Below, piece by piece: positions 47,701 to 57,526 of a stretch of DNA of 64,000 nt. The stretch comes from Eudorina sp. 2006-703-Eu-15 (Eukaryota; Chlorophyta; Chlorophyceae; Chlamydomonadales; Volvocaceae), in the NCBI GenBank assembly GCA_003117195.1, contig BDSI01000064.1, positions 620,001 to 684,000 of the forward strand, written 5' to 3'. The first letter of the stretch is position 1; each line of letters opens with the position of its first letter. The notes below the pieces were generated by a model that did not search any database, had not been told where the DNA came from, and saw nothing but the letters and a program-made list of their open reading frames with translations. The translations under genes and the position numbers were made by a program.

Positions 47701-50700
47701 GTGGTGCGCACCACATATCGTACACCGTGTACGGTTGTGCCGTGCCATATCGTGCCATATAGTGCTGCACCTTGCCGTACTATGCCGTACCATGCGAGAT
47801 CATCAACCTTCAGCTTGCATTGCAAGCTGCAAAGGCGATGCGTGCTTCGAGTCCTGGCTTCCTACCCGCCAAATGATTCGACGGGTCTGGCGCGGTTTCC
47901 AGGAGAGGCAATCCTGGCGCGTCAGTGACCGGGGGTGTGCTGGCCGCTATGGCTGCATGGCCGCAACGCGCGACGGACGATATGCGGCGACTCCGGAGCA
48001 GTCTGCTGGCCCCGTTGCGTAGCCCGGTCGTCGGGACTCAGGGTCCAATAGGCAAACAACAATGCGCCGGCCGCACAGTGTACGGCTTTAACGGACTAAT
48101 AACGAACGTGTTGTCGTACGTGCCGTACCAAGCCGTACATACCTTGTCGGCTGCCGTTGGCCGCCGCCAGGAATGCGTACTGGCTCATCTCCCAGAGGCA
48201 TCGGAACAGCGCGAAGGAGGGGAAGGCCTCCAGCAACGTGGCCAGCCAGTACGGCCCAGAGGTCACGAACTGCGTTATTAGTTGTCGGTGACACCACAGA
48301 TGCAGGTAGGTCGCAGAAAAAGAGCACACCGCGCGCGCGGGTCAGTTGAGCGGGACAGCCAGTTGGCAAAAGCACGTGTAGTAGTAAGTATCTGGAGGTG
48401 CCTCCCAGCGAAGTGAAATGACAGCTGGTGAAGTTGCCCACGAGGGGGGGGCCTCACCCACGCAATGGCTAGTCCAGCAGCAGCTGCTTCATTTCCCTCA
48501 AGAAAACGACGGGAATGAAATTGATTGAACACATCGCGCAGATAGAACGAGCACGCTGTCCGTCCGGAACGAAGCAAGCACAGGTAGGCCGCGCGCATGC
48601 TCCATGCCGGACAGGTAGGTGCCGTACGTGCCGTACTCTTCACCTACCTGCGCCACGATCATGTTGGCGACGAGGCCCGTGAGTACGACAGTGGTGGTGG
48701 CCGCCAACGTGGCGGCGCCCGCCGAGCCCCACACAGCCGCGAACCAAAAGGCCCAAGCGACCATCGCATGGCCCCAAACCATGTAGAAGACGACCTAGAT
48801 AAGAAGCAAGGCCAGGGGGGTTGAGGCAGGCAGGGGAGTTTGCGTGGCGTGGCGTGCCGGTTGAGGTCTGCGGATGGATGTACGGCCATAGTCGTACGCA
48901 CGGATGTACGGCATCTTCGGCATGGGGACTGTTTGGACAGTGGGTGCCTTATAATCCACTCCCAACGGAGAGGGAGAGCTGAGGCGGTCGATCGGGCGCC
49001 GAAATACGTCCTAGGGTGATGATTATCACATCGTAGCATATCCTGCTGTCCGGTGCGCGCGCCATGGCGGCCCAAGTTCGTTTATGCAGTGTACGGTGAG
49101 GAAGTCACCGATGACCCGCGGGGTCCGCTGTAACATTGATCATTAATATTATCGTATTTAGGGAGGCTGAAGGGCATCCATCGGGGCCGAGCATCCGCCA
49201 GATAGGAAAGGGCCCCAAACACACACGCACACACGCACACGCACGCACCTGCACCCCGGGGCCCGTCGTGGTGAAGATGTTGAGTCCGATGGCCGCTCCG
49301 AAACCCACAAAGACGACCATGAAGGTGCTGTACAGCACCGCAAACCAGCAGTACGCCGCCAGGGCGGCGGGCGCCGGTCGAAGCCCCTGCTGCCGCATCA
49401 GAAGCTCGGCCCCGCTTTCGCGCTCCTTGACCAGCGAATGGACGTACGTCTGTCGCACAGGATGGATGGATCCGTCGTACGTTTTACTTGGATGGCGGAT
49501 GTATCTAGGGTTTAGGGTTAGCGTTCAGGGCCCAAGGAGGCGGCGGCGGCGGCGGCGGCGGCGGCGGAGGAGGAGGAGGAGGAGGGAAGTCTCACCGGGA
49601 GCAGCAGCTGCATGACCCACATGAAGAACAAGGGGCCCATGAGGGAGGCCAGGTCCAGACTGAGGGCTGACCCACGGGTCGGGAAGCCCTTGATGCCGGC
49701 CAGCCGCACCACCCACGCCTGCCGCTGGCCCCTGCTAGGGGAGGTTGCGGCCAGCCAGGCATTGGCAGCCGCGTTGATGGCGGCGGGCCAGCGCTGGACG
49801 CGTGGGGCTACCGTGGCCTGGGGGCGGGGCGGGGCGGGGCAGCACACGGGGCGGGGCGGGGCGGCACACGGGGTGGCGGCACACGGGGTGGCGGCACACA
49901 CAGGTCGGTGAACCCCAGCAGGCGAGGGGTCTTTGCTCGTGGTACGTACTCGTGGGTGCCAGCTGTGACGCACGGTTCGAGTACGGCGCGTGAAAGAAGA
50001 AGGAACAGCCCGGGAGCGAGCCACGGCGTGTGAAGGGCGGGGATGTACGGCATACAAGATGCGGCAGACGGGCAGGATAGAGCACGACGGCTGAAAGGGC
50101 GCATGAATGCTGGCGCACTTGCGTTTGTGTTTATGTTTGTGTGGTTTGTGTGTGTATGCGGGATGATGCGTGGAGGTAGGTGTTGAGGACGGCCGCACCC
50201 CGGCATCGCTGTTGTTGACCCAGATCGTCAGGTCTAGACCCGTGGGTCCGCTCGCCCGCCAGTCGTACACCGCGCTCGGATACTGCACGATACGATCTTC
50301 CTCCTCCTCCACAGCCGATGACTCCACCCCAGCTGCCGTCCCCGTAACCGACGCCGCCACATCCGAGCCCGATCGTGCCTTGGCCGCCGACGCCGGCGGC
50401 GGCGGCGCTGGCGGCCTCGCCGCCACCGCCACCGCCGGACCAACCGCCCCGCCGACCTCCGGTGCAGCAGCTGTCGAACGAGCCGTTGCATTGCCGTACT
50501 GTTGCGGTTGCTGTTGCTGCAGCATGCGCCTTCCGGTCGCCTGCGCTGCGGACGACGGTGACAATGGCGGTGACGACGCAGCGGCGGCGGCGGCGGCGGC
50601 GGCATCGGCGGCTGGATAGCCGCCAGCCGGGCATTCGGCGCCTGCCCATCCGCAGAAGAGCTCCCGCTCTATGGCAGCCGCGTCGGGGCGCCTGCGTTGG

Positions 50701-53700
50701 GTTAGACGGCGGGGGCGGGGCACCTGGTGGGACCAGGGTGTAGGATCTAGCGGAGGCCATGGAAACATAGCAATGCATGCGTTGTGTGTGGTTGTACTGG
50801 TTGTTCGTACCGGTTCGTTGTACTGGTTGTTCGTACCGTTTGGTTGTACCGTTTGGTTGTACCGTTTGGTTGTACCGTTTGGTTGTACTGGTTGGTTGGA
50901 CCGATTGGTTGGAACGGTTGCAGCTGTCGTGTGTGGTGAGGAGGCTACGGCTTTTACCGATGACCCGCGGGGTCCACTGTAACATCATTACTTGATAGCA
51001 ACGGGGATGGATGCGCGCTGCATTGCTGCTGGGAGCCGCATCTGCTGGCCGGGAGATGCGGTCCACCACCCATCCACATAATCAGTCGCTGGCTGGGGAA
51101 TGAACCGAATAATCGATGGCTGCACCTAGTAACCGTCATGTGACAATGTGAGGCGGACTGTGGAAAGGAGGTAGGGGCCTCCCGTCGGGAAGGCCAGGGC
51201 GGGAAACGGGGAAAGGATGCGGTCACTCGCCCTGACTCGCCCACCCACCTGTACGGCGCCCAGGTGGCGCACCGCAGCTCCGGCAGCCCCAGCCCCCGAC
51301 TGAGGGCGCAGGACAGCTGAGTCAGAACCAGCCGGTCGGTGGCGGTCAGGGCCGAGCAGTTGCGGGAGAGGTGGTACAGCGGCAGCGCCTGCGCGGCCGC
51401 GACGGCGACGGCGACGGCGGCGAGCCGGCGATGGCCCCAGGGAAAGTACGACAGGCGGGTAGGTACGGCAGGTAGGTGGGCGACGGCCAGGGCGGGTAAT
51501 GCAGGAAGATGGCGGGTCGGTGGAAGACCGAGGGCCCCGCGCGCGTGTCGTACCAATCAAGCAAGGCGCGACGGAGGGTTACACCGCCCACCGTAATGGG
51601 GGGTTCGCGCCGTTACGGTGTTGCGCTGCGGGGGGAATCTGCAGGATGCGTGTGAGCTGAGAGGCAAGCGCACATGTACCACATATATTATATTATTATT
51701 AAGGATGTTACAGCAGACCCCGCGGGTCATCGGTGACAGCCAACGGCGACAGCCGAGGCTTCCTCATATTATACATCAGGCGCCCTCCTGTTAGTAACTT
51801 CGTATGCACTTGGTCAGGGAGAAAGATGTTCAGCACTTTAGGTACGTAGTATCCGTGTCGTTGACATGGAGCATGGAGTTGATGTTAGGAGGTGAAGGAA
51901 TGGATATGGGTGGTGACGTCGGTGTGGTACCTGATCTGGGTCCGTGGTGAAGTCTGGCTGCCCGCCGCCGCCGCCGCCGCCGCCGCCGCCCAGCAGATGA
52001 CCGCCGCCGCCGCCGCCGCCACGGATGTTGCTGCTGCTGCCCTCGCCGGACGCGGCGCCGTACACACGGGACCCGACGATGAGCGCCGGCTCCAGCAAAT
52101 TCGTGTACGGCGCGTCGGTTGCCGTACCTAACAGCAGGTCGTAGTCCGACAGGATCTGCGTCAGGGCAGATGCAGCTTCCGCCAGCTGCTCTGGAGTGAG
52201 GGCAGCCGCCACCGAGGCCGCCGACGCGGACGCGACCCCAGCGTTGACCGTGGACGACCCGTTGACCGTTGATGACCCGTTGACCGTTGATGACCCGTTG
52301 ACCGTTGGTGACCCGTGGACAGTCGAGGAGGGCAGCGAGGACGTGTTGCCTCGGAACAGCGCCGCGACGTCGACCTCCGGGTCGCAGAGGTCGATGTAGG
52401 CCGTACCGCCGTCTTCGCCGTCGCCTCCGCCGGCCGCCGCTGACGCCGCGGCGGCCAAGCCCGGACCGCCGCCGCGCGCGGTGCCCCCGCCGGCAGCGAT
52501 TAGCGTGCCCGAAAGGACCGCCAGTAGTGGATTGTTGTTGCTGGTGCTATTAGTGTTGCTGCTGCTGCTGCCAGAAGCGCTGCTGCTGTTGGTGCCGCGG
52601 CCGACAGGGGTCGAGATAGCGGCGCTTCGATTGGAAGCGCCGCCGGCGGCGGCCCCGCCGGTCGTACCGGGCCGCAGTCGCCTCTGCACCTCTTGCAGAT
52701 CCTTTGGACGGATGGGCGGCGGGGTCGGTCGATTTCTCGATTAGTAATCGAAGCCACGCTTTACTACGGTATATTAGTTAAATAGGACACCGCACACGGT
52801 AGTATGACGCATTGCAGCCGGACCATGATGACTCAGGGTCTCGTCCTCGGGTGTGCAGGTACGGCATGTACGGCACCTCCACTGGCTCGTCTCACCCGCC
52901 CACCAAGCCCGCCCGCCCACCCACTCACTCGCAGGATCCGAGCGCCGACGCCCCGGTCGCCCCCCGGGGGCACCACACGAAGACTGAGGTTCCGACTGCC
53001 CTCGGGGTCCAGTCCTGCCGTACATGTCGTACAAACCGTGCGTATCGCAACCGAACGCCGGGGGACCGGGGATTTGAGGGGGGCGAGACTGGGGTGACTT
53101 TCTTTGTGACGCGGGGGAAGGGTATAGCGGGACGGAGCGGGTTGGGTCATGTCTCATATGTCGTACACGGGCCTTGGTGGCCACCGGCGCACCGGGGCAA
53201 TCGGCACGGTAACATTGGAGGCGCCCCCGAGCTTTAGGGATGGCCCTCCGCAGCTTTAATACCCAGCATGACGGCCTGGTGTCGAATTCGGTCCGAGGCA
53301 TCGATGGGCGTTGAAGTGTGGAACTTTCAGAAGAGGCCTCCGTACCTGTGTACGGCACGGTGATGGGGGCCGTCCAGGAGGTGGAGGACACGTTTGCCAT
53401 GCCGGGGCCGCTTTGGCCGCCGTCCTGACCCATGGGTCGGTACTCCTCCGGTGGCACCTGCGGTCACAAGCCCCAGCGACGGGAGAGGGTCCCTGGAGAG
53501 TTGCCGTACAAACGCAAGGCCCCAAAAGTTTGCATCGCAAATATCAGTCAGGTGGTCAATTACCCGTCCCGTAAGTTGGGCCCAACCCCAATGCGATACC
53601 TTACACCTGTACAACATCGTGTGGACATGCCGTATCGTGTCTTGCAACATACTTACTTGAAGCACGGCGGGCCAAGTGGCTGGGTATCGTACATCGCAGA

Positions 53701-56311
53701 AGGCGATCTGCGAGTAGGTGCTGTACTGGGCGCCGCACTGATTGCGGTCCCGCTCCTGCAGTACGAATGCAGTACGACACGGCTTGAGGTACGGCGCAGG
53801 GCGTCTTCGATCTGGCTGATTCCGCCGGGTCGCTTCAGCGCAGTGAACCGCGGCGACTGCGAAGGCGATGCCCCTATCTAACCGTCACTAGGTGCCGATC
53901 GCATCGGTAGTTGTTTTCCTAGGGATTCGAATTCTGTCACCCGCCCCATGCTACACCTAGACAACGCAGCTGATTACATACCCCTTGCGACCCTTGGCTC
54001 GTCGATTGATGTTGAAGCCTAAACCCCAGACACAAGCCCATGTTGCGTCAAGTGCACCTGTGTTGTACTGTGTGTGGTTGTTGTACAGTCGTACCTTACA
54101 GTGCGCGTACGGCGAGCAAGGCCGCTGGTCCGTCGCCCTGTAGCACTCCCAGGTGTACGTCGCCGTGCCCCCCACGGTCCCTGCACGGCGGGCCGCGTCC
54201 CGGGGCCGACAACTTCTTACCGTACTGTACTGCATCCGTACCGTACTGCACGCGCTGTATCCGCATTATGTGAGGCGCCATCCCCGAAACCTCGTCCTAG
54301 GAGCAACGCGCGTGGCCAAGGGCTGCGCCCTCGTGTTGCGATCTGCGGAACCCTGGACCGCATGCTTCCTCATTTGGTGCATATGTCTTTTCGGGGTCCG
54401 CTGTAACGTTCATTCATTCATAGACTACTTGTACAAATAGATGGACTGCAGATAGCTTTCCATAGAAGCATACGCAGCACCCGAACGCCCAAGCTCGGTC
54501 TCCAGCATCGGATCGTGTCGTTGCCGGTTGGCGAATGCTCATGCCGCCGTCGATGTCTAGCGCTGGAGGTCTGTCTGTCTGTCTGTCTGAAATCTGTCTG
54601 CCCAGCGAGCAGGCTTAGTGGATTGTGGTCGTTAGCGGTCCAGTTAGCGGCGGCTAGGTTCCACGCAAACCCGTCCACGCGTGCAAACAACCGCAAGCCC
54701 AAGCAATAGCTCCTGCTGGAGCCTGCGATGTTCCGCGATAGAGCACGCCCTGTACCGCAGGAATATGCAACAGGGCTCCCGTTGGAAGCTTCGTGAAGCC
54801 TGGGGCGGTACATATCCTAGCTACGAGGTTGTCATCGTACGTACGGCCCCGCCCCTAGTCATCCCTGCAAGTACGGTGCATGGCGGGTGAGAGAGAGAGA
54901 GAGAGCGCTGCTCCGACTCCCTATCGGGTTCCTTGCGCCCACCATCGCCGGACGATGAGTTCGTGTCCTCCACCCAGTCACAGCACTCCAGGCACTTGCA
55001 GCCGCAGCGGTAGTCGTCGCTGGCGCCCAGCTGCGTGTTGACCAGCCGCTGCAACACCTGTGCAGTACAGTTCAGCACAGCACAGCACAGCAGAGCACAG
55101 CACAGCGCGACACAGCTTAGTACGATCAATGCCGTACGACAATCCCATGGTGCGATGGCGGCAAGCAACTGGTCGGGAGGAGGCCGGTAGCGCTGTGGAG
55201 GGGTCGCGTCGTACATCGTACGTGGAGTCCTCAGCGTGTACGACACTACCGTACTACTACCAAGTCCGCGAGGGATGCCGCTCGGCGCACAGATACGGAT
55301 TTACGATCCCAGCGGAGCACACAGAGCCAGATTGCCCGACCGCCCCCGCGAGGCGCGCGGTGGCAGCCAGCCAGCACGGTCTCACGCACCAGCAGCAGCA
55401 TGCAGAAGAGCAGTGGCAGGCCCACCAGGCACAGGTTCTGGCCCCAGGCACGTCTCTGCGGGGCGGGAGGGAGGGGAGGGAGCGTCCAGGGGGGGTCCGA
55501 GGAAGGGGTGGCCAGACGGACACCGTTTCTAAACAAACGAACCAACGAAACATTTCAGTTATACAGTTAGTTAGGGGTGCTTATGGCTCAACAACCGCCG
55601 AGGCGGCTGATGGACAGCCCCAGGATACGGGGACAAGGCATACGGGAGATGTCGGACAGTCGGCGGCTCGAGGGCGAGGCGGTCTTGTGTGGGGCTCGGT
55701 CGCGCTATCTAGGGATTCCAAGGGCCGGGCTGGCGTTGGCCGTAACGGGGGAGGAGGACGTGCCGGCGCTGGGCGTTCAAAGGGGCGGCAGGGGGTTAAT
55801 CGTTGAATAGGGAGACATGGGGCGCGGGTGTGTTTATTGGCGCGCGTGGACGACGATGTGCAAACGTGACGGCGCTGGGGATCGATGGCCGAACCTGCAG
55901 CGTCGCATTCTTCCGAAGCACCGCCGAGGTCTGCAGCGCGAAGAGCTGCCACTCGCTGATGGGCGCGGAGGAGGAGGAGAGAGCCCGGGCCCCGCCGCCG
56001 CCGGCGTCGCCGGCGTCGCTGCTGCTGCCACCGTCGCCCGGTGCACCCGCTTCACCACCTTGGGCGCCATGGCTTGACGTCGGCTGCTGCTGTTGTTGAC
56101 GGTGATGCTGCTGCTGGTGCTGCAGTTGCGACGCAGACTCTCCAACCGGACCTCCGGTTGTCGGGCCACCGGACGGCATAGCCGCCTGGGGAAGCGGCCC
56201 CGCCGGGTCATCATGGCCTGACAGGCCACCACGGCCGCTGCTGGTGTCGTCCCCACGGTGCCATTGAGCGCTGACGTGGCGGCTGTTGCTGGCGGGGGTT
56301 CTGTGGGCCAT
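41637..56311 (-). CDS. ABCA: ABCA-subfamily (ATH-type) half ABC transporter
   Basis: Twenty-four exons in gene order: 56311-55895, 55455-55390, 55057-54943, 54180-54095, 53755-53693, 53457-53346, 53014-52929, 52701-51931, 51388-51249, 50691-50199, 49817-49596, 49449-49249, 48794-48648, 48269-48143, 47500-47391, 47164-47037, 46800-46404, 45587-45464, 45007-44847, 44140-44006, 43607-43530, 43041-42875, 42347-42269 and 42020-41637, totalling 1,602 residues. One hydrophobic helix (LCLVGLPLLFCMLLL) precedes a long Cys-rich extracellular loop, then about five more helices (exons 11-15). The ATPase domain has Walker A GPNGAGKTT, Q-loop CPQHDVIW, signature YSGGMQRR, Walker B VLYLDEP and H-loop TTHYMEEAEALCDR, all intact. 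The C-terminal DWAVSSASLESVFVRI is typical of ABCA. Probable lipid or sterol movement is inferred from the family. The ATG at 56311 is preceded by an open frame reaching 56455. Intron 19 appears to use a GC donor. Confidence 0.95.
44141..44846 (-). other. GC-AG intron of the ABCA gene
   Basis: The exon before reads …CGG ATC AAG and is followed by GCAGGT. The exon after begins GGT CTG CGC behind …GCGCAG. Only cutting AAG|GC keeps phase 0 and gives RIK-GLRGPALEAAV, which matches the family. The nearby GT (GCAG|GTGCC) shifts the frame. The intron contains a CT-rich repeat and an exon-like island. Confidence 0.75.
44655..44838. repeat. CT-rich tandem array (CCCTCGCTCTCTGCCT units)
   Basis: Irregular tandem repeats of CCTCCCTCGCTCTCTGC separated by CTCTCCCT blocks, all pyrimidine apart from single G residues. 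It lies immediately downstream of the GC donor in ABCA intron 19. Confidence 0.92.
46010..46112 (-). mobile_element. Short retroposon-like insertion with ATTC tail
   Basis: Read on the minus strand the ~100-bp unit ends GGGGTCCGCTGTAACG followed by (TTCA)n. A 15-bp direct repeat CATATGTTATTATAT stands on both sides (45995-46009 and 46113-46127), as a target-site duplication would, although a further copy at 46132-46146 makes this ambiguous. It lies inside ABCA intron 17. The end sequence matches several other loci in the window. Confidence 0.6.
49050..49137 (+). mobile_element. Copy of the CTGTAAC-ended dispersed repeat
   Basis: Contains GTTCGTTTATGCAG, GGTGAGGAAG, TCACCGATGACCCGCGGG and GTCCGCTGTAAC in the same order as the copies at 13255-13345 and 50930-50985. 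It lies in an ABCA intron, opposite to the gene. Confidence 0.6.
50795..50925. repeat. GTACCGTTTGGTT 13-bp tandem repeat
   Basis: GTTGTACTGGTTGTTC units grade into a 13-bp array of GTACCGTTTGGTT and end in GGTTGGACCGATTGG variants. It lies in an ABCA intron directly beside a copy of the dispersed repeat (50930-50985). Confidence 0.88.
50930..50985 (+). mobile_element. Copy of the CTGTAAC-ended dispersed repeat
   Basis: Reads GTGTGGTGAGGAGGC, then ACCGATGACCCGCGGGG and TCCACTGTAACATC. It lies in an ABCA intron. Confidence 0.6.
51702..51775 (-). mobile_element. Copy of the CTGTAAC-ended dispersed repeat
   Basis: On the minus strand: GAGGAAGCCTCGGCTGTC, TCACCGATGACCCGCGGG, GTCTGCTGTAACATCC, then an AT-rich ATAATAAT stretch. 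It lies in the ABC transporter intron upstream of exon 51388-51249. Confidence 0.6.
52250..52320. repeat. 18-bp in-frame repeat coding VNGSST in ABCA exon 8
   Basis: GACCCGTTGACCGTTGAT is repeated about four times. On the minus strand it encodes Ser-Thr-Val-Asn-Gly-Ser units in the extracellular loop of the ABCA protein, adding several possible N-glycosylation sequons (NGS). Confidence 0.85.
54370..54421 (+). mobile_element. 3' end of the dispersed repeat with ATTC tail
   Basis: CGGGGTCCGCTGTAACG is followed by TTCATTCATTCAT, as in the 46010 copy and at 14138-14163. The 5' extent is unclear. Confidence 0.5.
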
Positions 56312-57526
56312 GGGGCCCTCCGATTGGCGGAAGTAAAGACAGATGGACGTAGAGACGGAGACGGCGGGCCGCCACGTACACGCACGGCGGCGGTCAGCGA
56401 CCCACGGGTCGGACCCGTCGCCAGCCAAATCGCTCGCCCGCTCGCGCTGCTCCACGACGACGCGAAGGCCACCGATAAGGCTACGAGTTGAGCGTGAGAT
56501 AGGTGATGACCATTTGTTTATTTTTATCTTATGGGGTGGCGCCCCAAATGATCACGTGGCGGGCTGCGCGCGAGGCGCCGATGTGGGGCCGTAAACTTGC
56601 ATACCTCGCTCTTGTAACCCTAGAGCCTCGCGTCGCTGCTGGGAGGAAGGTATAGACGGGGGCAACTCAAGACTTGCACGTAAGGATAAAGAACCTCTAA
56701 GAAGAGCTGGAGAGCACACTTGGAAGGAAAGCGCGAGATGCAGCATGGGGCCCTCAGAATGAGACAGCGAGGGTGCCCCCCGCGCGGCTGCATGGGATTC
56801 GCGGGTCGTCGTACAGCAGCTCTATCTGGGAGGGGCTCGACGGCCGACGGGCGCGCTGCAGCGCACAGCGGCCGTCAAAGACTCACGCACATGGGTGGGT
56901 AGGTACGGAGACAGGTAACCCACGTGACCGGCGTCGGCCTATCAAACGTCGTGGATGACTCCGTGTCCTCACACCAACACTACTCTATTAAAACAAACAT
57001 GCATTTAACATGTGGGGACCCAATACCGCTACATTGTGGTAGCTATGGGTTTGTAACGTACAGCGGGGGACAGAATGAATGTGCGGGCCTCCGCCGCTGC
57101 AAGTTTCGTGGCTTGGAAGCCATCCAAGGGTCTAACTCTTCGTCCGTCCACGAATGAATGCGCCTTGCCCCAACGCCAAGGCGTTACGTCATAGTGATAA
57201 TAATCATAATAACTAACTGTCTGCTGCAGCTTGCACTCAGCTGATTCACAAGTGCGGCCCGCTGGCTTCACCGTTCTTCGTTGTAATTCGTCGCGCCACC
57301 GTTACCGCGCATGTATATATGGAGGGTCCACACGTGAGCCCCTACAGCCTAAGCCCTAGATCGATGCCACCACCCGACCACCGGACATGCGTATGCCCCC
57401 GACCACCCGCACCATCAACAGACCTACACACGGGCTGATTCAGAGCGCCACCTCATCCGTCCGTACGACCTCCCCCCCTTTGATAGGATGCGGTGTTTCG
57501 CAGGAAGCTGGCTGCCCCTCGCTTGT
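56312..57526. promoter_or_regulatory. ABCA upstream region / RWDD3-like 3' region
   Basis: 1.2 kb separates the ABCA start codon from the stop of the next minus-strand gene. An open frame continues from the ABCA exon up to 56455, so translation may start further upstream. No other coding sequence is supported, and no specific promoter motif is claimed. Confidence 0.45.
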
